Assembly (NCBI GenBank): GCA_002423305.1
Contig: DIVI01000073.1
Location: forward strand, 2,891-35,396
DNA: 32,506 bases
Source of the DNA: Methylococcus sp. UBA6136
Lineage (GTDB): Bacteria; Pseudomonadota; Gammaproteobacteria; Methylococcales; Methylococcaceae
Reading direction: 5' to 3'
A program made the translations under genes and the position numbers. This document shows, piece by piece, positions 9,011 to 16,598 of the stretch. Every line of letters starts with the position of its first letter. The stretch's first letter is position 1. Below the pieces are notes generated by a model. That model made no database searches and was not told the origin of the DNA. It saw nothing but the letters and a program-made list of their open reading frames with translations.

Positions 9011-9177
9011 CGCTTTTTCTCTCCTTGAGCCAGCAGGCGGGTGATCTTGCGAACCACTTCCTTACGGCGCTTCAGTGGCAGCACGAGATTGAGTGCCAGG
9101 ATGAAGGCCATCAAGCCATAGGAGGTCCACACATAGAGGGCGTAACCGCCCATATCGAAAAATTCTGACCAGTTCAT
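9007..9177 (-). CDS. ccmD: Heme exporter protein CcmD, small
   Basis: I translated this 56-residue gene directly. It begins MNWSEFFDMGGYALYVWTSY, continues through one hydrophobic helix, and ends in a basic tail (KRRKEVVRKITRLL, then EKKR). This is the usual CcmD plan: a single membrane helix with a W/F/M-GGY-A-YVW-Y N-terminus. CcmD helps release holo-CcmE from the CcmABC transporter. An ATG at 9177 and a stop overlapping the ccmE start (ATGA) support it. A possible -10, TAGAAT, lies upstream near 9225-9230 on the minus strand, without a good -35. ccmABC do not precede it. Confidence 0.93.
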   Translation of the reverse strand: MNWSEFFDMGGYALYVWTSYGLMAFILALNLVLPLKRRKEVVRKITRLLAQGEKKR

Positions 9178-9904
9178 TGAGCAAGGTGTTTTGCGGAAAT
9201 TCAGCTGATAGAAGAGTGGGGCGCATTCTAGCAGTCCACATAAAGTTCCGGACTTAGTTCACGGAAACCACGCCGTGGCAGGGTTTCATATGCGAGGCGG
9301 CCGAATCTGCCCACGCGATTTCAGGTCAGCGGATAAGTGTGCCAGGATCATTCACCGCCACCCGGGCCATTGTGGCAGTCGTAGCAGTTGAACTCATGAC
9401 AGCCGAGGTTTATGTCAATGGAACATAAACCTAAACCAGACGGCATTTGATCACCTTCTATACGCTGCTGCTGACAACGGACATAACGCTCAGACAACTC
9501 CCCACGCTCGGCCTTTAACTGATCCTCTTTCATTACCGAGTTTGCCAATGAGACAAAGCTTGTTGGTGGATGGCGTTTTGAACGACAAATCACTTCAAGC
9601 TGTTCGCTGACAAGCTGACTGAAAAACTGCTTGGCAAACGCAATGGCCTGAGATTTACCCGAATCTTATCCAAAAACCCGCGGATTGCTGCTCTGATGAC
9701 CCCTGATGTCCTGTTTCGTGACGATAGGCTTGGCGCACCTTTGAGCATCGGTTCAAGTCAGGTTTGATTTCGTCAATCGCTGCTTGAACGGGTGATGCCC
9801 GCGTCGCTTCTTTGATAGGCGGTGACAACCTTCCGAAAAGCCAGTAAAACTGGCTGGCGCCACGCCATATCGGTGCGGTGTCGGTGCATTCAGGAGGTAA
9901 CCTC
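9178..9904. other. Gene-poor stretch with ORF remnants
   Basis: About 727 bases lie between ccmD and the phosphoesterase gene. The only notable content is on the minus strand. A frame open from 9665 to a stop at 9348 encodes about 105 residues and ends with a cysteine-rich tail (GLGLCSIDINLGCHEFNCYDCH). A second frame, 9936-9655, encodes 93 residues. Neither has a ribosome site, the first has no convincing start, and they meet in different frames near 9660. They may be the decayed 3' end of a former gene. No tRNA, terminator or strong promoter is visible here. Confidence 0.5.
9348..9665 (-). pseudogene. Possible 3' remnant of an unknown gene
   Basis: The open frame of about 105 codons has no usable start: the frame begins right after an in-frame stop at 9666-9668, and the only Met-type codons have no ribosome site. 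Visible content: a polar helical part (SQAIAFAKQFFSQLVSEQL) and a C-terminal cluster with C at GLC, GCHEF, NCYDC, rich in Cys and Gly. Cys-rich tails of this form are seen at the C-terminus of some tyrosine recombinases, but I cannot match it to one. It could also be a chance ORF. Confidence 0.25.
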
Positions 9905-10999
9905 ATGCAGATCAATTCAAATCTCCGGTTTCTCAATTTATTGGCCCTCTTCCTTTCGCAGGGGGTCCACTCGGCGCCCCGCTATGATCATGTGGTGGTC
10001 GTGGTTCTGGAAAACAGTGGATATAAGCAGGTGATCGGCTCTACGGATGCGCCATTCATCAATCAGCAACTGGTTAAGGGCGGGGTCTCGCTCAGCAATG
10101 CCTTTGGTGAGCAGCATCCCAGTCAGCCCAATTATTACTGGTTGTTTTCCGGCAGCAACCAGGGCATCACTACAGATGATCCCCCCTGGCCAAGTTCGGA
10201 TCCGGGTCCGGTGTTCGATACGAACAACCTCTGGCTGGAACTGCGCAACCATCCGCCGTCGCCGAATTTCTTCTTTGGATATGTCGATTCGGGCTCGAAA
10301 AAGCCGGTCACCGATGTCTGGGTCGATACCGATACCTATGCGACCAAGCATGTGCCCTGGTTGGGATTTTCCAATATCTTCGACGGGAATCCAGCGGCGG
10401 TTACCCGAGACTTCGGGCTCCACTTTCCCAAGACGGCTGACGGTTTCAAACTACTGCCCACCGTCTCTTTCGTGATTCCGGCACTCAATCACGATATGCA
10501 TAGCTATAACAAAAAGGGCGATTCTGTTGCCAATTACAAGGAAAGCCGCAAGGCGGTTCGAACCGGCGATGCCTGGTTGAGAAAAAATCTCTGGGGATAT
10601 GCCAGGTGGGCCAAGACGCACAACAGTTTGCTGATCATCACCTTTGACGAGGATTCAACGGCCGATTGGCCGACGCCGGTCTCTCAGGGAGGGGGTGGAA
10701 TCGACGGTGGCACCAATCCGGAGGGCATGACATCGCCCCTCCTTCAGTTTCAGCAGAGCGACGACACCAGCGGCCCCAATCAGATTCCCATGGTCTTTTA
10801 TGGGGCTCACCTCAGCAAGAAAGGCCGATACGCCCTGCCGGACCGAGTTGGAGTCAATAACATCAATCTGTTGAGAACCATCGAATCGTTTTATCGGCTT
10901 GGCAAGAGTGGGGCTCAGTATCCGCTGGCATTGGCAAGTGGTATGGATGATGGACCCATATTTGAGATTTTCGACCATGCGTGTGTGATCTGTGATTGA
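9905..10999 (+). CDS. Secreted phosphoesterase, acid phosphatase/phospholipase C family
   Basis: This is a predicted exported phosphoesterase of the PF04185-like superfamily, which releases phosphate from phosphomonoesters or phospholipids. The ATG at 9905 is preceded by a strong AGGAGGT site at 9891-9897, so earlier in-frame GTG codons are rejected. The protein has 364 residues. The signal peptide is about residues 1-23, ending HSA before PRYD. Metal-site motifs in order: VVVVLENSGY (about 29-38), HPSQPNYYWLFSG (about 73-85), ALNHDMHS (about 194-201) and IITFDEDS (about 242-249). The short length and HPSQPNY motif are closer to the acid phosphatase group than to the large phospholipases C; the substrate is not deducible. 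A Na+/phosphate-cotransporter-like gene lies two genes downstream. Confidence 0.85.
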   Translation: MQINSNLRFLNLLALFLSQGVHSAPRYDHVVVVVLENSGYKQVIGSTDAPFINQQLVKGGVSLSNAFGEQHPSQPNYYWLFSGSNQGITTDDPPWPSSDPGPVFDTNNLWLELRNHPPSPNFFFGYVDSGSKKPVTDVWVDTDTYATKHVPWLGFSNIFDGNPAAVTRDFGLHFPKTADGFKLLPTVSFVIPALNHDMHSYNKKGDSVANYKESRKAVRTGDAWLRKNLWGYARWAKTHNSLLIITFDEDSTADWPTPVSQGGGGIDGGTNPEGMTSPLLQFQQSDDTSGPNQIPMVFYGAHLSKKGRYALPDRVGVNNINLLRTIESFYRLGKSGAQYPLALASGMDDGPIFEIFDHACVICD

Positions 11000-11102
11000 G
11001 TGCTTGCCGGGCAGGGCTGGGAGGTTGGGTTCTGACAGGCTCGCTTGATCCCACTAAAATCCAGGGTGCTCATGTCGGGTGCCAATCCACGAGGGTGACC
11101 TT

Positions 11103-11786
11103 ATGTATGACTCAAGTCAGAAAACTTCCGGAATGAGTGGGCGAACCTTTGTCTCGCTGGCCGGCGCTATCCTGATGGTGGTGCTTTTGAATGGCGGCAT
11201 TGCGATTTTCGGTTTGTTCTATTCGGCGGAAAAGCAGGCCGAGGATCAGCATCGGCTGGATGCCATGTTTCACTCGGCCTATGGCGCGTCGCGTGCTGAA
11301 ATCTTTTTCAAGCATCAGGTACAGGACTGGAAAAATATCCTGTTGCGTGGATCTTCCTCGCAAGAGTTCGAGCAATACCGTCAGTTTTTCGAGGGCAATG
11401 GACGTGATGTTGACGAGCATTTGCGTGCCCTGCTGACAATCACGACGCCTGAGCAGAAGACGGAGATTGAATCGTTGCTGGCCGAACATGGTCAGCTCGA
11501 GGCTAGCTATAGGGCGGCGTTGTCTTCAGTCGGCGACCACGTTACGTCTGCGCAGGCCGCTACCATTGACCAGGGTCTGCGTGGAGTAGATCGGCCCTTT
11601 ACCGCCCGGCTCGATCAATTCACGGCCCGCATCCATGGGCAGCTTGAGACGCAGAGACACGATGCCCGCCAGGCCGATATTGCCCGCTATAAGGGGCTGA
11701 AGCAGCTGAATATGGCGATTACCGGGGTGGGTGCCCTGTTGGTGCTGGCCTTGTTGCTTGGTTTCCGCCCCCGGGGAGGGCGTTGA
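11103..11786 (+). CDS. Membrane-anchored four-helix-bundle sensor-like protein without output domain
   Basis: I do not recognise a named family. The start is the ATG at 11103, preceded by GAGGGTG with 5-base spacing; it gives 227 residues. Helix one in the membrane is about residues 17-40 (FVSLAGAILMVVLLNGGIAIFGLF). A mostly helical periplasmic domain of about 160 residues follows, with AEIFFKHQVQDWKNILLRG, a pattern seen in ligand-binding domains of chemoreceptors. A second membrane helix is near 203-220 and the protein stops at GFRPRGGR, exactly where a HAMP and signalling domain would begin. The stop is 7 bases before the next gene's ATG, so the two are co-translated. It may be an accessory or sensing partner of that transporter. 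Confidence 0.75.
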   Translation: MYDSSQKTSGMSGRTFVSLAGAILMVVLLNGGIAIFGLFYSAEKQAEDQHRLDAMFHSAYGASRAEIFFKHQVQDWKNILLRGSSSQEFEQYRQFFEGNGRDVDEHLRALLTITTPEQKTEIESLLAEHGQLEASYRAALSSVGDHVTSAQAATIDQGLRGVDRPFTARLDQFTARIHGQLETQRHDARQADIARYKGLKQLNMAITGVGALLVLALLLGFRPRGGR

Positions 11787-11793
11787 TCCCGCG

Positions 11794-13428
11794 ATGGAGA
11801 TAGTTGCCGATCTGTTTTCCGGGCTGGGTCTCTTCTTTATCGGTATTCGGGGTATCGGCTCGCATATGAAGCAGATGACCGGGCGCCGCTTTCGCAGTTG
11901 GGTCGCCCGGGCGACTGGCAATAGCGTTGCTTCCGCCGTTATCGGTGTGATTGCCGGGATCGTCACGCAAAGTTCGAATGCTGTGACCTTCATTGTCGTG
12001 TCCCTGGTAACCAGCGGTATGGTGGGTATGCGGCGGGCCTTGCCGGTGCTGGCCTGGGCCAATGTCGGGACTTCGCTGCTGGTATTCCTGGCGACCCTCG
12101 ATATTCACCTGGCCGTGTTTTATCTGTTGGGTGTAGTGGGGTTTTGCCACTATTTCGGCCTGAATGACAACGATCGCTATCGGCACCTGGTGGGCGCGCT
12201 GTTTGGTGTTGGCATGCTGTTTCTCGGGTTGTGGCTGATCAAGCACGGCGCTTCACCGCTCAAGGATCTTGAATGGATTCGTTCCCTTATGCGTTTTTCG
12301 CAGGGTTCCATGGTGTTGCCATTCATGGCCGGTGTGGTGCTGACGCTGGTGATCCAGTCCTCGTCGACTATGTCGGCGATAGCGGTCACCATGACGACCG
12401 CCGGGATACTGACACTCGATCAAACGCTGATGATCGTGCTGGGGTCCAACCTGGGTTCCGGTTTCGGTACGTTCCTGCTGGCCGGTAATCTGACCGGAAC
12501 GGGCCGCCAGCTGGTGTTGATCCAGCTTTGGGTCAAAGCGCTCGGGGTGTTTATCCTCCTGCCATGGCTTCTGCTTGAAACCTTTACCGATATCACGGGC
12601 TTGAGGGCATGGACCGCTCAGCTGGGTGGCGGGTTGGCTTATCAGGTGGCCATTATTTACCTGCTGATGCAGCTGGTTTCAGCGTCGCTCGCTTCGATTC
12701 TTTCCGGCACTCTGGAGCGTCTGGCGCGTTACTGGTGTCCGCCGCATCCGGTCGAGGCCTTATCACAGCCCGTCTACCTTTATGAGCAGGCGGTCGACGA
12801 GGCCGAGACTGCGCTGGATCTGGTGGAAAAGGAACAGGCCCGCCTGATCGGTCTCTTGTCTCGTCAGCTTGACGAGCTGAGACCTGATGAGGTGGAGAAT
12901 GAGATCTGCCCGGGTCGTGAGCTTTACGATGCCAGTCGGTCGGTGGCGACGGAATGTCAGCATTTTATTGATCGTCTGATGGGACATCCTCAATCTCATG
13001 ACACGCTGGAACGGCTGATGAATGTGCGTTCTCGCAATGAGCTTGTGACTCATCTGCAGGAGGGCTGTTTGAGTCTGCTCGGGCTGCTGCAAGAAAATTT
13101 TGCCGAGCCGGCCGCTCTCAATCTGCGTCACAGCATGGTCGAGGGATTTTGCACCGTGCTGATGGTGCTGGATGAGACCCTTCAGGAAGGGCAGTCGGCC
13201 GATTGTCAGTTGCTGCTCACGCTGACCTCCGATCGTGCCAGTGTCATGAAGCACCTGCGGGAGGGTCTGATTCGGGCCGAGAGTGGCTTGGGTCCGGACA
13301 GTCAGGCACGTCTGTTGCCAGCGACCAGTCTGCTTGAGCGCCTGATCTGGCTGGCCAACCGTTACGCCATACTGCTCGATCAGCAGGTAGGCATGCGGCG
13401 GGCTGAAACAGCCGAGGTAACCCACTGA
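11794..13428 (+). CDS. Na+/phosphate cotransporter-like protein with PhoU-like tail
   Basis: This is an inner-membrane protein of the NptA/PNaS (SLC34-like) family, expected to import phosphate with sodium. The ATG at 11794 follows GGGGAGGG at about 11773-11780 and begins MEIVADLFSGLGLFFIGI; an upstream start would run through the preceding gene. The protein has 544 residues. The two inverted QSS repeats that define the family are both present: TQSSNAVTF (about residues 50-58) and VIQSSSTMSA (about 188-197), each followed by a helix pair ending near AWANVGTS and VLGSNLGSG. About eight or nine membrane helices are visible. From about residue 335 onward a soluble helical domain resembles PhoU. 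It is in one transcription unit with the sensor-like gene. Confidence 0.9.
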   Translation: MEIVADLFSGLGLFFIGIRGIGSHMKQMTGRRFRSWVARATGNSVASAVIGVIAGIVTQSSNAVTFIVVSLVTSGMVGMRRALPVLAWANVGTSLLVFLATLDIHLAVFYLLGVVGFCHYFGLNDNDRYRHLVGALFGVGMLFLGLWLIKHGASPLKDLEWIRSLMRFSQGSMVLPFMAGVVLTLVIQSSSTMSAIAVTMTTAGILTLDQTLMIVLGSNLGSGFGTFLLAGNLTGTGRQLVLIQLWVKALGVFILLPWLLLETFTDITGLRAWTAQLGGGLAYQVAIIYLLMQLVSASLASILSGTLERLARYWCPPHPVEALSQPVYLYEQAVDEAETALDLVEKEQARLIGLLSRQLDELRPDEVENEICPGRELYDASRSVATECQHFIDRLMGHPQSHDTLERLMNVRSRNELVTHLQEGCLSLLGLLQENFAEPAALNLRHSMVEGFCTVLMVLDETLQEGQSADCQLLLTLTSDRASVMKHLREGLIRAESGLGPDSQARLLPATSLLERLIWLANRYAILLDQQVGMRRAETAEVTH

Positions 13429-13530
13429 TCGAGAGGTGGGTGGAATTCCCGGTCTTGACGGAAAGTGGTCACACAATCGGGTTGTTACCATGATCTTGCG
13501 ATGTTGTTTTTGATGGTGGACCGATCGAAT

Positions 13531-13546
13531 CTTATCGGCAGATAAG
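13531..13546. repeat. Short inverted repeat downstream of the Na/Pi gene
   Basis: CTTATC (13531-13536) and GATAAG (13541-13546) form a 6-bp stem with a 4-base loop, about 100 bases after the cotransporter stop. No T-run follows. A terminator or an operator for rsmC is possible. Confidence 0.3.
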
Positions 13547-13563
13547 GCTTGCGCTCGGCTCAT

Positions 13564-13600
13564 GGGCCTAGCGGGTGTAATGGGTCAGAATGTTAGGCCC
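13564..13600. repeat. Inverted repeat upstream of rsmC
   Basis: GGGCCTA (13564-13570) and TAGGCCC (13594-13600) are perfect 7-bp inverted arms with a 23-base spacer, ending 25 bases before the rsmC start. This could be a leader hairpin or a regulator site. There is no direct evidence of function. Confidence 0.35.
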
Positions 13601-13625
13601 GGTTTCAGCAACGGAATAATCTTTC

Positions 13626-14666
13626 ATGAACGAACAGGAATCTCAATCGGCCGCGCTGGACGTATTTCTCGAGCGTGAAGCGCGCGAATTGATCCCGGCA
13701 GGGGGCGTCGTGGCGGTTTATCGGGCAGTCCCGGGAAACTACCTGGCCCTGGTGAGGCAGACGGCGAAAGTAAATGTCATCCAGACGGATAAGCCACTGG
13801 CGGATGAATTGTCTCGTTTGGGTTATTTGCAGGACGAGTCAACGATGACTGGGGTCCGCCTGGCTATCGTGTTTGCCACCAAGCATCGCGAGGAAGCCCT
13901 CTATCATCTGGCGCTTGCAGCGGAAAATCTGGAGGAGGGGGGCACTCTGATCGTGACGGCGGCGAACACTCTGGGTGCCCCGTCGCTAGAACGTCGCACG
14001 GCCGAGTTGATGGGTAGTGTCGAGTCTTTCTGCAAGCACAAGTGTCGAGTCTTTCATGCCATCAAGCGCAGCGATCAGATGAATCTGGCGTTGTTGCACT
14101 CCTGGAAGCAAACTGGGGAGCTGCGGCGGGTGGAGGCCACCGGATACTACAGTTGTCCCGGACTGTTCAGCTGGAAAGGCATCGATCTGGGTTCACGACT
14201 TCTGGCGGAAAGCCTGCCCGCGGATCTTCTTGGGTATGGTGCGGATCTGGGTGCCGGATACGGCTATCTGAGCCGGATGGCCCTGGAGCGGGCGCCGGGG
14301 ATCAGGGTGCTTCATTTGTTTGAGGCCGAACGCAAGGCGTTGGATGCGGCCAGGCGCAATCTGGCGGAATTCGAGTCGCGTTGCGAGCTGCATTTTCACT
14401 GGGCCGATGTGACGGCGGGTCTCGGTGTGAGCGGGTTCGACTTCGTGCTCATGAATCCCCCGTTTCATGTCGGTCGCGGCGCCCTGCCCGCGCTGGGGCG
14501 GAGTTTCGTCCAAGCCGCACTCAAGGCCCTCAAGCCCGGTGGCCGATTGTTCATGGTCGCCAACCGGCACCTGCCCTATGAGGGCGAAATTCAAGCCCTG
14601 TCCGCCATCGTTGAGAGCGAGGTGCAGGACAGTGGCTTCAAGCTGATTGTGGCGAGGTTGCCCTAA
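13626..14666 (+). CDS. rsmC: RsmC-type 16S rRNA guanine-N2 methyltransferase
   Basis: It is predicted to methylate a guanine of 16S rRNA (G1207 in E. coli) with S-adenosylmethionine. The 346-residue protein has the family's duplicated plan. The N-terminal half (1-165) is a degenerate methyltransferase fold lacking the SAM motif. The C-terminal half carries motif I DLGAGYGYLS (about residues 206-215), an acidic residue in LFEAERKAL, the catalytic NPPFH (about 277-281) and the RLFMVANRHLPY strand. RlmG, which has the same plan, is the main alternative; sequence alone does not settle the target base. The ATG is at 13626 with a weak ribosome site. The TAA stop falls inside the terminal arm of a palindromic element. 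Confidence 0.82.
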   Translation: MNEQESQSAALDVFLEREARELIPAGGVVAVYRAVPGNYLALVRQTAKVNVIQTDKPLADELSRLGYLQDESTMTGVRLAIVFATKHREEALYHLALAAENLEEGGTLIVTAANTLGAPSLERRTAELMGSVESFCKHKCRVFHAIKRSDQMNLALLHSWKQTGELRRVEATGYYSCPGLFSWKGIDLGSRLLAESLPADLLGYGADLGAGYGYLSRMALERAPGIRVLHLFEAERKALDAARRNLAEFESRCELHFHWADVTAGLGVSGFDFVLMNPPFHVGRGALPALGRSFVQAALKALKPGGRLFMVANRHLPYEGEIQALSAIVESEVQDSGFKLIVARLP

Positions 14667-14789
14667 GGGGGCATCTAAAATTGCACTTCGACAAGCTCAG
14701 TGCGAGAGGAGCTCTATATAAAACAAAAAATTATCCGTTCTTGCTGAGCTTGTCGAAGCATAAATGGATAATTTTCAGAGGTTCCCTTA
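14664..14789. repeat. Palindromic REP/MITE-like element between rsmC and recJ
   Basis: The outer arms are TAAGGG followed by TCT and AAAATT (14664-14683) and their imperfect inverse near 14770-14789. The inner arms are a perfect 15-bp inverted repeat, CTTCGACAAGCTCAG (14686-14700) and CTGAGCTTGTCGAAG (14744-14758), around an AT-rich 43-base centre. The outer TAA on each strand is the stop codon of rsmC (plus) and of recJ (minus). The inner arms resemble those of the hsdR repeat. It could serve as a two-way terminator or be a non-autonomous mobile repeat. Confidence 0.75.
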
Positions 14790-16535
14790 AGCGACCGCTT
14801 CCATGTACTCGACACGCAGCTGTACGGTCCGATTGTTTCGGAATTCGTTGACGTCGAGCCGATAAGCGGCCTGGATTTCCTGGCAGCGTAGCCACTCGCC
14901 GGGGTTGTCGAGTCCGAAGGCAATGGCGTCGATGAGCTGCTGGCCTCCGGCCGGTTTCAGCACCATTTTCAGGTGCCGCTCGCTGACGATGCGGCTGCCG
15001 GCTACAGTGAACTGGCCGTCGAACAGCGGCTCCGGAAACCCCTGGCCCCAGGGACCGGCGGTTTCCAGCAACTCAGCGGTGGCGAGTGAGATCTCGCCGG
15101 TGTCCAGCGTACCATCGCTATGGATGGTGTGTTCGAGATCGACCTCCTTGGCATGACGCTGGACTTCCATCTCGAAAGCGGCCGCGAATTCATCGAAGCG
15201 CTCACGATCCAGACTCAGTCCGGCAGCCATGGCATGGCCGCCGAAGCGCGTGATCAACGTCGGGTAGCGGGTGGCGATGTCGGCCAGTACGTCGCGAATG
15301 TGGATGCCCGGGATCGAGCGAGCCGAGCCCTTGAGCTGATTCGGTTCGGCATCGGATGGCGCGAAAGCGATGACGGGGCGATGAATCCGGTCCTTGATCC
15401 GCGAGGCGACCAGGCCGACAACCCCCTGGTGCCAGTCGTCCTGAAACAGGCAGAGTCCGGCGTGAGCCCCGGCACCATCGGTATCCAGCTGCTCCAGAAT
15501 TGCCAGCGCCTCGCGTTTCATCTGATCCTCGATGCCCCGGCGATCCCGGTTGAGGCCGTTGAGCTCGGCAGCCATCTCGCGGGCCGTGTCTGGGTTGCCG
15601 GTCAGCAGGCATTCAATCCCCAGGCTCATGTCATCCAGTCGACCGGCGGCATTGATGCGGGGACCCACAAAAAAGCCGAGATCGCTGGCTGTCGTCTGGC
15701 CCGGCTTGCGACCGGCGGCTTCCAGCAGCGCGAGGAGTCCGGGCTGGGCCTGGCCGGCACGGATACGTTGCAGGCCCTGATGAACCAGGATCCGGTTGAT
15801 GTGATCCAGCGGAACGACATCGGCCACCGTGCCCAGCGCAACCAGATCCAGCAGTTGGCCGAGATTGGGTTCTGGTGTTTGAGCACGCTGAAAATGTCCG
15901 TTCTCCCGCAGGGCCTGCCGCAGAGCCATCAGCACATAGAACATGACGCCGACGCCGGCGAGTGATCGGCTGGGAAAATCTTCACCCGGCAGGTTGGGGT
16001 TGACGATGGCGTCTGCGCTGGGGAGGGTGGCCCCCGGCAGATGGTGGTCGGTGACGAGCACCTTCATGCCTCGTGACTGCGCGGCGATCACGCCTTCGTG
16101 GCTGGAGATGCCGTTGTCGACCGTCAACAACAGATCGGGTTGTCGTTGCGCGGCCAGTTCAACGATTTCAGGCGTCAGGCCATAGCCATACTCGAACCGA
16201 TTCGGGACCAGGTAATCCACCCGTTTCAAGCCCAGGGCGCGGAGTCCCTTGACCGCCACTGCCGTGGCGGTAGCGCCGTCGGCATCGTAGTCGCCAATAA
16301 CCAGCAATGACCGGTCATGGCGGATGGCATCGATCAGCTGTTCGATCATTTCGGTCATGCCCGACAGACGGGATGGGGCGGGTAGCCGGCTTAATGAGCG
16401 ATCCAGTTCCTCCGCTTCGCTCACTTCACGCGCCGCGTAAAGGCGTTGCAGCAGAGGGGGCAGATCGGCGATCCGGGACGTGCCCTGGCCGGGAGTCCGG
16501 CGGATTATTTTCTTGCGAACGGGGTGGTAGAGCAT
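14787..16535 (-). CDS. recJ: Single-stranded-DNA exonuclease RecJ
   Basis: RecJ is a 5'-3' single-strand DNA exonuclease in recombination and mismatch repair, active in the cytoplasm with Mn2+ or Mg2+. The DHH phosphoesterase motifs are present: IGDYDADGATATA (about residues 80-92), LLTVDNGISSHEG (about 134-146), VTDHHLPG (about 157-164), then LVALGTVADVVPL and the DHHA1-side GPRINAAGRLDD. A C-terminal OB-fold ends with QLRVEYMEAVA. The length (about 582 residues) is normal. Two starts are possible, GTG 16541 or ATG 16535; neither has a strong ribosome site, and I choose ATG. It lies 63 bases after ctaB on the same strand. Its TAA stop lies in the arm of the palindromic element. Confidence 0.94.
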   Translation of the reverse strand: MLYHPVRKKIIRRTPGQGTSRIADLPPLLQRLYAAREVSEAEELDRSLSRLPAPSRLSGMTEMIEQLIDAIRHDRSLLVIGDYDADGATATAVAVKGLRALGLKRVDYLVPNRFEYGYGLTPEIVELAAQRQPDLLLTVDNGISSHEGVIAAQSRGMKVLVTDHHLPGATLPSADAIVNPNLPGEDFPSRSLAGVGVMFYVLMALRQALRENGHFQRAQTPEPNLGQLLDLVALGTVADVVPLDHINRILVHQGLQRIRAGQAQPGLLALLEAAGRKPGQTTASDLGFFVGPRINAAGRLDDMSLGIECLLTGNPDTAREMAAELNGLNRDRRGIEDQMKREALAILEQLDTDGAGAHAGLCLFQDDWHQGVVGLVASRIKDRIHRPVIAFAPSDAEPNQLKGSARSIPGIHIRDVLADIATRYPTLITRFGGHAMAAGLSLDRERFDEFAAAFEMEVQRHAKEVDLEHTIHSDGTLDTGEISLATAELLETAGPWGQGFPEPLFDGQFTVAGSRIVSERHLKMVLKPAGGQQLIDAIAFGLDNPGEWLRCQEIQAAYRLDVNEFRNNRTVQLRVEYMEAVA

Positions 16536-16598
16536 GATCACGTCAATGGGCGCGGTCCGGCGATAGGCAGACCCGGTCGGTTGGGGGCTGTCGCCAGA

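Noticed and set aside
11526..12246. Minus-strand frames opposite the sensor and transporter genes
   Set aside because: The products are low-complexity Pro/Thr/Gln-rich sequences without signals. The plus strand has two well-spaced starts and membrane helices.
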